Of a DNA stretch of 64,000 nt, positions 51,801 through 60,132 are shown one piece after another. Within the stretch, counting starts at the first letter, position 1, and each line of letters opens with the position of its first letter. This stretch comes from Antedon mediterranea (lineage: Eukaryota; Echinodermata; Crinoidea; Comatulida; Antedonidae). Both the position numbers and the translations under genes were made by a program. The DNA lies in assembly GCF_964355755.1 (NCBI RefSeq), contig NC_092671.1, positions 36,661,304-36,725,303 on the forward strand. Direction: 5' to 3'. The notes beneath the pieces are model-generated. The model had not been told where the DNA came from, did not search any database, and saw only the letters and a list, made by a program, of their open reading frames with translations.

Positions 51801-54800
51801 TAAACATGACAACAAAAGATTGAGTTTTCTCTGAATGTTTTAAATGTCATCACATAATTATGAAATTGTCAGTCATAATTAGCATGAAATGATATACAAA
51901 CTGCAAATGTCTATCAAACTATCTCCCAAGAGATCCAATCTAATCCTTCGGTCTTAAACTGTCCGTATTCATTCATCTTTGAAATCTGTATAATAGTTAC
52001 AACTGATTCCGTGATTGGCACATTCAATTTGTTATCATATTAATAATCTTATTACATGATTTATATCTTTATGAATATTTTTTCTTCCCTTGTGACATCA
52101 TGAAAATATTTTGCATACTAACATTTTAAAAAGATAACATTTGCGTTAGTTATCTTGTTATTTTGCCAAACCACTTACAACAGGGAAAAAAGATCAAGTA
52201 AATATAATAACCGCTTTCCTTTTAAATATGGACTGTGGATGGATATAGATTTTATCCATCAATACTTCTTGGCTTTATAACCGAAAGTTACTTTAAGATC
52301 TTTCAAAATGTAGACAGCCACTGCAAAACACTCCGAGAAAAATTTCCGTTTATTTAATTATTTTTGGAATGTTTATAAATGTTTTAGTATATCTAGTAAA
52401 GATATTCTTTTGGGACTCGTCTAGTCATGGGACACTTTTTTGGGTCCCAAACTTTACCCTTTTATAGTGGTGTAGTTCTACTGTATTGACTAATTTCATA
52501 TTGTTTGAAGGTTTGCATGGCGAAATCCAATGTTGATATAAAGTTTGCGGTACACCATGTATATTAGTTCTGAAAAGAACTGTTGAGTTTCTCGACGCTT
52601 CGATCAATATACTTTGATCATCCTCAGGAGTGAGAAATCAAAGCATTGATTGAGAGAACTTTTCAGAACTAATATATGTGGTGTATGACAAACGTTATAT
52701 CAACTAATTTAATGTTACATCATTACATATTCTTTTAAACGTTTATATCAAATTTAAGTACATTATTTAACTGTTTTTTTAAGAACTATATTTGTTAAAA
52801 TGATTGTATTTCTTATTTCAGTGCCTTAGTAACGGCGTATGAGAAAGCGAAGAAAAAGCATCAAAGTCGGCTGAAGAAACTGGAAGCGCAGATGTTGGCT
52901 ATGGTTGAACGACACGACACACAGGTATGTTTTATATACATTATTACAATGGCGTTCCACTGTGTTTTTACTTGTTTTTATTTCAACCCTTTGTTTTTTC
53001 AAGATTTGTCATCAGTACCAGCCACTGTGGTTACGGCCTTCAATTTGAATTAATAAATCGGTCAATTTAAAAACTTCTTTCTTCTGGTATCACTTAAATA
53101 ATAATGTATATATGTGACTCAATTTAAATAGATTAATGTTGTCAAATGGGTCACATTACGAATAATAAATATAATTTCAATCATTTTTTTCACTTATAAG
53201 ATGTTTAATAAAATATATATTACAAATATATGACATTTACAGTTCAGACATTTTTGTAATTTAAATTAATTGTTTTGATCCTTGAACAAAAAAATTGAAA
53301 AGCATCAAATAGAAAAAGACATCCAAAGTACGGAAAAGCTAAAGCTTAAGTTGTCATGGAAATATGTGACAAGGCTAATGTTGTACGTTGAACTGTAATG
53401 TACTACAATGTGTCAGCATTATTCCATACAGGAATTCAGTAAGTTTACTAACTTGAATCAAAGATTGAAATAAATATACTTTGTTCATCATAAATGTGAA
53501 CATTTACAATCATTTCTTGGCAAGATAAAACATGTTAACCCTTTCTCTGCGTATACCCGGTACTACCGGGTATAAACAGACGTCGTTGAAATACGTATAC
53601 TCGGTAAAACCGGGTATGGGCAAAACAATGATTTAAGCGTATTTGCGTATAATATATAGCACCCTCTGTATTTTTTCGATGAACTTGAATATTTTTGCAA
53701 GTCATTAAATTACATACCTGTAATGACGTCACATGACGTCATCAATATGCAAATTACTTTTTTTTTTATACCTAACTGTAAACTAACCCTTTGCCCATCA
53801 CACACCACAAAAATAATTACACAATTATCTCAATTAGTATTTTTTTGCAATTAATTAAAATATCATAGGTTTTTCTTAAATATATATTACGCACAGAGGT
53901 GGGAATAATGCTCCGCAGTGAAAGGGTTAATATACTTTTAATTTACTTATATAAACAAATATTTAATGGCAACATTTAAAAGTACTAGTCTAAACTTAAG
54001 ATTATCACTTTAAACTGTAACTTTAATCCGTAAAAGAATAGCCATCATACCCATATGAGACATTTCTGAGAAGCTCAAACAAATGATGTCATACAATTTG
54101 AGTGATTTGTATATATCACTGGTATATTTTATTCAATTATTAAATTGTATACATAAAAAATACGTTCATAAAATTTAGCAGCAGAAAAAAATAAAAATTT
54201 TTCAGCTGAATTGCACTTTATGTTAACAGAAGAGGATTACAATAAAAAAAAAACACATTACAAATTTAACTCCTTAAGTAACTGTACTAAAATAAGGGAC
54301 TAGTCTTGTAAATTTGTGGTGTGTGCAATTGTGCTTTATGATTTAATGTACCACAACATACATGAAGGGGTGGATGTCATGTGATGTCACTCGGATCGTA
54401 GATGACAGAACGCAAGCCAAATGGCGCAAAGGAACCCAAGCATTCCAAGTTCATAGGCCATCAAAATGACTTGAATTAAACATGACAGACAGTGGTTGTT
54501 TTATTGGCAGTTCTAAGCAAGTCAGTTAGGATTTTCGCAACATTTTAGCAAACTTTCATTTAGATACAGTCATCCTGTAGATAAGTCCACTCAACGTGTC
54601 ATACTGGTGTCTAAGCTAATTATCTGTTTTATGATGAGAACTGCCTATTGACGTTTATTACCTTACACAAACTTCCTATTCTGATACATGTTTTGCACTT
54701 ATTGTTTAAACACTATCAAATTCTACCTACTAAAAATAATGAGATTAAACTTTTTTATGGGAAGAAAAAGTACTCCAACTCCTATGGTTATGGTTTTGTC

Positions 54801-55334
54801 TATTAGGAATTTTCTCAGTCGTAAATAAATCTATCATGATTAACTTGCTAAATATGATTTACTCTATCATGATTAACTTTATCATGATTTACTCTATCAT
54901 GATTTACTCTATCATGATTAACTTGCTAAATATGATTTACTTTATCATGATTTACTCTATCATGATTTACTCTATCATGAATAAAATGATTATCTATATC
55001 ATGGTTAACTCTTTCTTCATTTACGTTATCATGATTATCTCTATCATGATTACCTCTATCATGATTAACTCTATCATGAATAAAATGATTATCTATATCA
55101 TGCTTAACTCTTTCTTCATTTACGTTATCATGATATCTCTATCATGATTATCTCTATCATGATTACCTCTATCATGATTACCTCTATCATGATTATCTCT
55201 ATCATGATTACCTCTATCATGATTAACTTAAATGTTTTGTTGCTTTTCAGGTACGAATGTTAAAGCAAAGGATTGCATTGTTGGAAGAAGAAAATCAATC
55301 ATCTAGACGTCCACACAATGAAACATCACTATGA
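39771..55334 (+). CDS. MCC: MCC (colorectal mutant cancer protein) orthologue, 13 joined exons
   Basis: Exons are 39771-39884, 42644-42786, 43902-44011, 44505-44665, 45175-45396, 45756-46049, 46433-46826, 47567-47768, 49206-49440, 49779-49976, 51248-51456, 52822-52924 and 55251-55334. All have AG/GT borders and compatible phases, giving 822 residues; the vertebrate short isoform has about 829. The match to vertebrate MCC is collinear from LHLAALASLKGEI to the end. Visible landmarks are ITELHSVIAELNKKID (about residues 60-75), INPSTGELS, the MCC/USHBP1-type block around EFEVEMERLNSKIEHLKSQN (about 389-450), LKDYIQQLKNDRAAV, and the C-terminal PHNETSL. The protein is almost entirely predicted coiled coil with Ser-rich linkers. 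In vertebrates MCC is a cytoplasmic and cortical scaffold that uses its C-terminal PDZ ligand to bind polarity proteins and is linked to beta-catenin signalling and cell migration; that role is family knowledge. The start lies upstream and is unresolved. Confidence 0.96.
41262..41404 (-). mobile_element. tRNA-headed SINE, copy 2 (antisense, head lost)
   Basis: In reverse complement this matches the tail of the element at 35838-36050 and stops inside the tRNA acceptor end (GTTGGGGCGA). The rest of the head is missing next to the MITE at 41412. Confidence 0.6.
41412..41598. mobile_element. Harbinger-like MITE, 187 bp
   Basis: The left end AGCGTGGTTGCCACTAGCGA and the complement of the right end differ at one position over about 25 bp. 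TTA flanks both sides (41409-41411 and 41599-41601), matching the 3-bp TWA target duplication of PIF/Harbinger elements. It has no transposase frame. Confidence 0.75.
42147..42250 (+). repeat. 19-bp minisatellite, about 5.5 units
   Basis: GACCGTTTTATTGGGACTG recurs every 19 bp from 42147 to 42242, alternating ACTG and ACTC at the unit end. Confidence 0.96.
42644..42786 (+). CDS. MCC: MCC exon b
   Basis: Acceptor CATTTAG, donor GTAAAG, 143 nt ending in phase 2. It contains RYEERITELHSVIAELNKKI, nearly identical to vertebrate MCC. The split Arg codon is completed by the next exon (IREEDEF). Confidence 0.95.
42787..43901 (+). other. MCC intron b-c
   Basis: 1.1 kb, AT-rich. Minus-strand open frames near 43495-43745 have no splice-site support. 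Nothing else seen. Confidence 0.7.
43902..44011 (+). CDS. MCC: MCC exon c
   Basis: Acceptor TTTTTATAG, donor GTAAAG, 110 nt, phase 2 to 1. It begins with the conserved EEDEFSQS and then passes into a Ser/Gly/Cys-rich linker (SNSGGSCSGSC) that is not conserved with vertebrates. Confidence 0.93.
44210..44275 (-). mobile_element. AGATGTATT element fragment
   Basis: A short remnant with AAAGTGGATAACAAATTATG, GACATTAAAATGGAATATTC and the terminus AATACATCTTTAA, joined without most of the interior. Orientation is uncertain because inner blocks are lost. Confidence 0.45.
44505..44665 (+). CDS. MCC: MCC exon d
   Basis: Acceptor ACTACAG, donor GTAACA, 161 nt, phase 1 to 0. It encodes DQCNDLNAELTRVFEGIE, matching the vertebrate NCSDLNSELQRVLTGLE region, then a helical HQHVTSMERQAQQLES segment. 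Confidence 0.93.
44931..44945 (+). repeat. G15 homopolymer in an MCC intron
   Basis: Fifteen consecutive G after GGGGT, in the intron between exons d and e. Confidence 0.9.
45175..45396 (+). CDS. MCC: MCC exon e
   Basis: Acceptor GTATATAG, donor GTACTT (weak), 74 codons, phase 0 to 0. It encodes a heptad-rich coiled coil including LEQELRLLQEENDNLNTTM and NVREEREKFRRK, matching vertebrate LREENESL and AIREERDRLRRR. Confidence 0.94.
45610..45720 (-). mobile_element. tRNA-derived SINE fragment in an MCC intron
   Basis: On the minus strand TAGCTTGGTGG (A box) and GGGTTCAATCC (B box) are at tRNA spacing. It ends about 35 bp before the acceptor of MCC exon f. Confidence 0.55.
45756..46049 (+). 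CDS. MCC: MCC exon f
   Basis: Acceptor CTTTTAG, donor GTAAGT, 98 codons, phase 0 to 0. It encodes VREMQAIISTLQNG, a low-complexity Ser/Pro/Gln linker, then the conserved INPSTGELS, KVAERVKLKQSRS and VLGHEITTAG. Confidence 0.94.
46121..46315 (-). mobile_element. TCTGTCTACAC MITE, copy 15, inside a short MCC intron
   Basis: It fills about half of the 383-bp intron between MCC exons f and g. It has five to six internal units, two of them with CCATATATGGGC. The left end is degraded and the right end is GTAGACAGAGTTT. Confidence 0.82.
46433..46826 (+). CDS. MCC: MCC exon g (most conserved block)
   Basis: Acceptor TTTCTCAG, donor GTATGA, 394 nt, phase 0 to 1. It encodes LAEHLAHSLQECSSLQEVFQ, then the EFEVEMERLNSKIEHLKSQN and SMLVGKYESNNTAL core characteristic of MCC and its relative USHBP1, and ends in CKAAGLGGLG. 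Confidence 0.96.
46887..47064 (-). mobile_element. TCTGTCTACAC MITE, copy 16
   Basis: Full length, about 60 bp after the donor of MCC exon g. Three internal units and an intact right end. Confidence 0.9.
47567..47768 (+). CDS. MCC: MCC exon h
   Basis: Acceptor ATCACAG, donor GTAAAC, 202 nt, phase 1 to 2. It encodes SMLRRVHENKKVAESMAKSL, LDRSCGAV and LQPWEDVSSQSHT, matching vertebrate MLKRAHDCRKTAENAAKALL and VQPWESLSSNSHT. Confidence 0.95.
47769..49205 (+). other. MCC intron h-i
   Basis: 1.4 kb with a reverse AGATGTATT element, a short CA repeat at about 48883-48895, and no coding signal. Confidence 0.7.
47930..48175 (-). mobile_element. AGATGTATT element, reverse copy in an MCC intron
   Basis: The reverse complement shows the same TTCACTTTGACCAA and TTGGTTAAAATTAACTG blocks as the copies at 23900 and 30190. 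The ends are degraded. Confidence 0.6.
49206..49440 (+). CDS. MCC: MCC exon i
   Basis: Acceptor TTATTGTAG, donor GTGACA, 235 nt, phase 2 to 0. It encodes DEQRLKDYIQQLKNDRAAVR, ELESVHIDPLSHDV and RLDLENAVLMQELTALK, all nearly identical to vertebrate MCC. Confidence 0.96.
49779..49976 (+). CDS. MCC: MCC exon j
   Basis: Acceptor TTTATTTCAG, donor GTAAAC, 66 codons, phase 0 to 0. It encodes EERAELKAQNYLQEKERKAL and SSREAQEEAYLVQI, then a divergent end with four consecutive His (YTHHHHYSK). The 15-bp minisatellite begins about 75 bp after the donor. Confidence 0.94.
50048..51160 (+). repeat. 15-16-bp minisatellite, ~1.1 kb, in the intron after MCC exon j
   Basis: About seventy units of CCCTCCTTGGGATAC and variants (CTCATTAGG, CTTCTTGGG, CTCAATGGG, ATATCC). 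The first ~280 bp are mostly 16-17-bp units ending ATAACC or ATTACC; from about 50345 they are a strict 15 bp. Since 15 is a multiple of three, long open frames appear on both strands. A 165-bp block (11 units) at about 50655-50820 recurs at 50820-50985. Confidence 0.97.
51248..51456 (+). CDS. MCC: MCC exon k
   Basis: Acceptor TCTTTACAG, donor GTATAG, 209 nt, phase 0 to 2. After a variable Ser-rich start it encodes REKKMKARLQELVTTLEKVQ and SSELRHQQSSEFVADLKRAN, a strongly conserved coiled coil. Confidence 0.95.
51457..52821 (+). other. MCC intron k-l
   Basis: 1.4 kb. The only structure is the foldback repeat at 52548-52690. Confidence 0.7.
52548..52690. repeat. Foldback repeat in an MCC intron
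   Basis: GGTACACCATGTATATTAG with TTCTGAAAAGAAC on the left is complementary to TTTTCAGAACTAATATATG and GGTGTATGAC on the right. A relative lies at 786-880. Confidence 0.6.
52822..52924 (+). CDS. MCC: MCC exon l
   Basis: Acceptor CTTATTTCAG, donor GTATGT, 103 nt, phase 2 to 0. It encodes ALVTAYEKAKKKHQSRLKKL and EAQMLAMVERHDTQ, almost identical to vertebrate MCC. Confidence 0.96.
53539..53926. mobile_element. piggyBac-like non-autonomous element, 388 bp
   Basis: The ends are CCCTTTCTCTGCG and CGCAGTGAAAGGG, directly flanked by TTAA on both sides (53535-53538, 53927-53930). A TTAA target and CCC...GGG termini are the piggyBac hallmark. The interior holds two CCGGGTAT palindromic blocks, two TGACGTCA and one ATGCAAAT, and no transposase. 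Confidence 0.8.
54830..55235 (+). repeat. ATCATGAT-rich tandem array before the last MCC exon
   Basis: Units of about 14-15 bp, TCTATCATGATTAAC with variants, run to 16 bp before the acceptor of the terminal exon. Many units contain the palindrome ATCATGAT. A larger block with ATAAAATGATTATCTATATC occurs twice (about 54978 and 55079). Confidence 0.95.
55251..55334 (+). CDS. MCC: MCC terminal coding exon
   Basis: Acceptor TTGCTTTTCAG. It encodes VRMLKQRIALLEEENQSSRR then PHNETSL and TGA. The last residues form a class I PDZ-binding motif (S/T-x-L) with the same ETSL ending as vertebrate MCC. The final two codons and the stop lie inside the first unit of a 55-bp tandem array. Confidence 0.96.
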   Translation, partial: VRMLKQRIALLEEENQSSRRPHNETSL

Positions 55335-55505
55335 CATTGCATGGTAACCTCTCTATGATCATATGGATTACATGATCATTTCACTATGACATTGCATGGT
55401 AACCTCTCTATGATCATATGGATTACATGATCATTTCACTATGACATTGCATGGTAACCTCTCTATGATCATATGGATTACATGATCATTTCACTATGAC
55501 ATTGA
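55326..55505 (+). repeat. 55-bp tandem repeat, 3.3 copies, beginning at the MCC stop codon
   Basis: TCACTATGACATTGCATGG recurs at 55326, 55381, 55436 and 55491, exactly 55 bp apart, with almost identical intervening sequence. The first unit overlaps the MCC codons TCA CTA TGA. Each unit also contains TATGATCATA, a short palindrome. Confidence 0.97.
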
Positions 55506-56660
55506 ATTCCTGTAAACCATTGACATCTAGGAAATTAAATGAACATTTTTTCCACTTGTCATCAAAGACGACTGATTATTATACTATAAATTACTGTAAA
55601 TATTGTTGATTTGCCGAGCGGTTTTATTTATATAGATTATATAAATAATTTAGGAAGCTCACCTACAGAATGTTTTATATATTTATTCGCTTTGATGTTA
55701 AGTACAACATTCATTTACTACAACTTTGATCAAAATTATCCAGTTGTATCACAGGAAATGACTTCTAGAATAAATAAAAATACCAGCGAAACAAAACCCC
55801 TTCCATTTTAACATTCTGCGAGCCTTTGTATTAAATACACATTGTATCTATTTATAGAATTGTAAAATATGTAAATATATTGCAAAGTACATGAGTAGGT
55901 CATAGGTTAAACATGGCATCAGCTGTTTATGACTTAAATGAACAAATTTATTAAAATATTTTATTTGTAAAATATAAAAGATTTATTTATAAAACCTAAA
56001 ATGCCATGAATGATACAATGAAATGTAGTTAACATGAAGAAATAAGCATAGAACAATATATTGCAGTTTGTATAACAATTAGTACACTATTGAAATAAGT
56101 GCATATAGCAAAGGAAGAATAGACTACCTGCTACATGTTCAATTTGTAGACTTTTGAAAGTATATGTGAAAATGCGCTCTATTCAAACTGTTCTTCTCAA
56201 GATTGTTTAGTTTTTGCTTTAAGTTTACGTTCTCGGATAAGGACTATAAACCGTAGGTCCAGTGTACATCTGGCTCATGTGCACTTTAAAGAACCTAGTA
56301 CATCTTTTGAGACGATTATTGGGTTACCCCGGTGTACTAGTTCATTCATACACACACACTGTTGTGGACAGACGTATTGGCGCCGTAGTTGGCTGCCGAT
56401 GTCACAATGGGACCCTTAGTGGAGCAGTAGCCTTTAACTATGAAGTTTGCTCCTTAAAATAGAAGAAGAAGAAGAAGACATGTTTAATTTTCAATTTAAG
56501 CTTTAGTTTAACTCATAACAATGAAGATAATAATGTATTGTACAATATCTTTACTGTATTCATTTTGTAAAAGAAATCTTTGACATGATAACAAAATATA
56601 AATGCATAAACTGTATAGCAATGTTGGTCTCATTAATTTGCTATTTTTTGTAAAATCCTC
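55335..56660 (+). other. MCC 3' UTR and downstream DNA
   Basis: It starts with the 55-bp array. AATAAA polyadenylation signals occur at 55769-55774 and in overlapping copies after it, so a UTR end near 55.8 kb is plausible. The rest is AT-rich with one SINE-like repeat (56232-56353). The true cleavage site cannot be fixed from sequence alone. Confidence 0.5.
56232..56353 (+). repeat. Dispersed SINE-like repeat, copy 2
   Basis: This is the partner of 38976-39094 in the same orientation, with the same GTGCACTTTAAAGAACCTAG core and a shared GGTGTACTAGT end followed by a CA-rich run. Confidence 0.55.
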
Positions 56661-57955
56661 AATTATGATGGCAATATTATTGCATAATAATTGAATTTAA
56701 AAAAGTGAATATTTTCGCCATTTAAAAAAAAATCCCTGTACTATAAGTACAGGTAAATTTTCGAATACTGACCTATAAGATGATAACACAATATATGCGC
56801 ATAGAGAGCAACATTATTGCATAATAACTGAATTTTAAAAAGTCGATATTTTGGCAATTTTTGAAAAAATCCCTGAACACAGGGAAATTTTCGAAACTGA
56901 CCAAATTTCGACCCTTTTAATTTTGACATAAATAGTTGACCAAATTTTGACACTTTTTTTGACATAACTGGTTACTATGACTCTATAAGATGATGATAAC
57001 GCAATATATAGCAATATTATTGCATAATAATTGAATTTGAAAAAGTCGATATTTTGGCCATTTTTTAAAAAAATCCATGTACTATAATACAGGAAAATTT
57101 TCGAAAAATTAACAAATTTCGACCCTTTTATTTTTCGACATAAGTCGACTCTATAAGATGATAACGCAATATATGATCATATTATACAGCAATATTATTG
57201 CATAATAAATGAATTTGAAAAAGTCGATATTTTGGCCATTTTTGAAAAAATCCCTGTACAGGGAAATTTTTGAAAAATTACCAAATTTTGACCCTTTTAT
57301 TTTTCGACATAACTGGTTACTATGACTCTTAAGATGATGATAACGCAATATATGATCATATATAGCAATATTATTGCATAATAAATTTGAAAAAGTCAAT
57401 ATTTTGGCCATTTTTGAAAAAATCCCTGTACTATATAGTACAGGGAAATTTTCGAAAAATTACCAAATTTCGACCCTTATATTTTTCGACATAAGTCGAC
57501 TCTATAAGATGATGATAACACAATATATAGCAATATTATTGCATAATAATTGAATTTTAAAAAGTCTATGTTTTGGCCATTTAAACAAAAATCCATGTAC
57601 AATAGTACAGGAAAATTTTCCAACTGACCAAATGTTGACACTTATTTTTTACATAACTGGTTACTATGACTCTATATAAGATGATGATAACGCAATATAT
57701 GCGCATATATAGGCCTAGTAATATTTTTGCATAATAATTAAATTTTAAAGTCGATATTTTGGCAATTTAAAAAAAAATCATGTACTATAGTACAGGAAAA
57801 TTTTCCAAAACTGACCAAATTTTGACCCTTTTATTTTTGACATAACTGGTTACTATGACTCTATAAGATGATGATAACGCAATATATGCGCATATATAGC
57901 AATATTATTGCATAATAATTGAATTTTAAAAAGTCGATATTTTGGCAAACATTTG
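56660..57955 (+). repeat. ~180-bp tandem array, about eight units, between convergent genes
   Basis: GCAATATTATTGCATAATAA recurs near 56671, 56811, 57010, 57189, 57364, 57529, 57718 and 57898, spaced 140-199 bp. Units also share AAAAAGTCGATATTTTGGCC, AAAATCCCTGTACTATAGTA and ACATAACTGGTTACTATGAC. CCCTGTACTATAGTACAGGG-like hairpins and GCAATATTATTGC palindromes sit in most units. Confidence 0.93.
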
Positions 57956-58241
57956 AAGGAATAAAAAACACAATTTTTCTGTTGTTACAAAGATGGCACA
58001 TTTAATTTCTAACAGCTGACTATTTACAGTGATTCTATGGGAGCGCTATCCCACAGATAAACGCTAACAAAATGATCAAGGCTTGTGCCAAAACCTACAC
58101 AGTGCAAGAAACAAATCCCTCTTAGTCCCTTTTACTCCCAACAGGACTAAAAAAATACAATGATTACCTGACAATAAATTACAATTTCATTAGTAGCAAG
58201 TCAATTAGTACACAATCTGGTGCCATAAAGGGTCAGAGAGG

Positions 58242-58272
58242 GGTCAAAGTGACCAGAGGGGTCAAAGTGACC
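58242..58272. promoter_or_regulatory. Two perfect GGTCA-AAG-TGACC inverted repeats
   Basis: GGTCAAAGTGACC occurs at 58242-58254 and again at 58260-58272. This is the core of an estrogen-response-type element (inverted half-sites, 3-bp spacer). It arises from a short tandem duplication and lies where the E-protein 3' UTR is expected, so function is only a possibility. Confidence 0.4.
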
Positions 58273-59118
58273 AGAGACCTCAAATAATTAATTAGAAGAC
58301 ATCATAATAATAACAAAAGGTATTTTCCACATCAACAGGAAAAAGAAAATCCCTGACTGGTGCTCCTAGGCAACGTATTATGAAAAAAATCTAAGCTACA
58401 CTTAAAGAACAAATGAAAATAAAATATATAAAACTATTCTACAACCAGAATGCAAGTGACAATGCTGATAAAGAGTGTCACATGTGATGTCACACGTGAT
58501 AAACATTTCTGGAATGATCAGATGACTAAGATAATATTCTATAAAGGTAACAAGGTATCCGTCAATCAAATGACTCGTTCACCACGGTTCTCATTAAAAT
58601 TCAACAATTAACAAAACAATGATAAAATGTGCTCAGATTTTAAATTCTTCAAAATTAAGAATCAAATGATATAATATCTATCTTATTAAATGTCTATAAA
58701 TAAGTAAATCTGTCACAAATGTTGATATAATCTTTAGTTTTTTACCAATTTAAGGGCACTATAAAATGCCATGTCACAGTATGAGGTCAAAGGTAAGTGA
58801 CATTGGGTAAATGAGTCGTTCACCCTTACACGACAACAAGTGGTAAAATTAAGTTTTAAAATCAAGTTGTACTGAAACAAATAAAATTTGGGCTCATTTA
58901 GTACTTAATAGTTATTTACAATCTTTAAACCATTGTTAACACTATTTGTTAAAAAAATTCATGATAAACGTAATCAATTTCTAGAGTCATCAATGGAAAT
59001 CTAAATAAAGTAAAGGGAAGACAAATGTATTTTACAACAAAAGGCATTATGGAATTGTGTTCCCCAAAGATTCAAGTTTATTGATTGTAAAGCTTAACCA
59101 AATTATACACGGGTGGTA

Positions 59119-59215
59119 AAACCAGGGGGTGGGGGTGTAATCTTAATCCTGCTCCCCTCAGTAAAAAGTAAAACCATGGGGTGGGGGTGTAATCTTAATT
59201 CTCTCCACCTCGGTA
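59119..59215 (+). repeat. ~52-bp G-rich direct duplication
   Basis: AAAACCAGGGGGTGGGGGTG and AAAACCATGGGGTGGGGGTG each precede TAATCTTAAT and a pyrimidine-rich segment ending in CAGTAAAA or CGGTAAAA. Confidence 0.85.
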
Positions 59216-59875
59216 AAACTAAGTAAACACTACTGAACATTGAAAGCTTCCTAATGTGGTAGGTTGAAAGACGTACACTCCTAAATAATAAACAAATTTA
59301 TTTTACGTTCCAGTGTTGAATAAAAAAGAGTTACGTAAACTCTCTTACTAAAAACATACCATTTTTTTTAATCAAGAAAAAATATTTTAAATCGATACAT
59401 TTGATATACATTTTTGTTTGAAAATTATTCAAAATATAAACAGAGAGTGTAGCAATGAATGGCGGCAGTCATCAGACGTCTGATCCGACTACCGACATTA
59501 TTCCAAAAAAAAATGGGGGGAGAAACAAACAAAAATGACAAACACCACGAATAATTATCAGCAAACGCTGACCACTGGTGGCGGGATAACGATCCAGAAG
59601 ATAAAAACAATTTTAGTTTTTTTTTTTTGTAAATTTAATTATAAAAAGAGCATCCATAGTAGAAATGCCAACGGCATCTCTGAGCAGCACCAACAATGCT
59701 GTCCTCATCGACTCAAATTTCATCTTTAGAAAATAAGTTTGAAACGAGTGAATTCACGACGCGTCCCCATTCGTGTCATCCTCAAGTATTTATTAATATC
59801 TACATGTTTTCAAAACCAGTGAACATCCCTCGTAAAATGGCTACAAAATCTTTAATAAATAAGTCTTGTTCATGC

Positions 59876-60132
59876 TTATAAGTTGTCTTCGGGTGATATT
59901 TGATTAACGGACGTCTGCATAGGTTCACTGGTGCGGAGCAACTCCAGTGATCCTGCAGGCGGCATATTAGTGACTGTTGCTGAGGATGATGGAGGTATCG
60001 TTGATAGATCGAGGCCATGGTGAATGCCGTATTCGTTGAGTTGTTGTTGTAGATGGCTTGATGGCTGATGTCCTAGATTGTCCATGAGTTCATTATAACC
60101 TCTCATTAAGCTACTTACAAGACTAGAAGAAC
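59876..60132 (-). CDS. TCF3/4/12: E-protein terminal coding exon
   Basis: Acceptor TTTTTCAG. It encodes [20 protein letters not shown], a Gln/His/Ser-rich stretch, and ends [11 protein letters not shown] with TAA at 59876-59878. Low-complexity polar tails of this kind are usual and poorly conserved in E-proteins. Confidence 0.9.

Larger units (their letters stand above)
52925..55250 (+). other. MCC intron l-m
   Basis: 2.3 kb with the piggyBac-like element and the ATCATGAT array; the stretch between them (53931-54829) shows nothing. Confidence 0.7.
57956..59875 (-). other. Probable E-protein 3' UTR and downstream DNA
   Basis: No open frame here looks coding. Minus-strand AATAAA signals (TTTATT on +) occur at several places, for example near 59288 and 59077. 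The stretch also holds a duplicated G-rich segment around 59119-59215 and paired inverted GGTCA motifs (58242-58272). The UTR end is not determined. Confidence 0.45.

Noticed and set aside
54836-55147. 103-residue Ile/Met-rich frame resembling a membrane protein
   Set aside because: It translates the ATCATGAT array; hydrophobicity is a by-product of the repeat.
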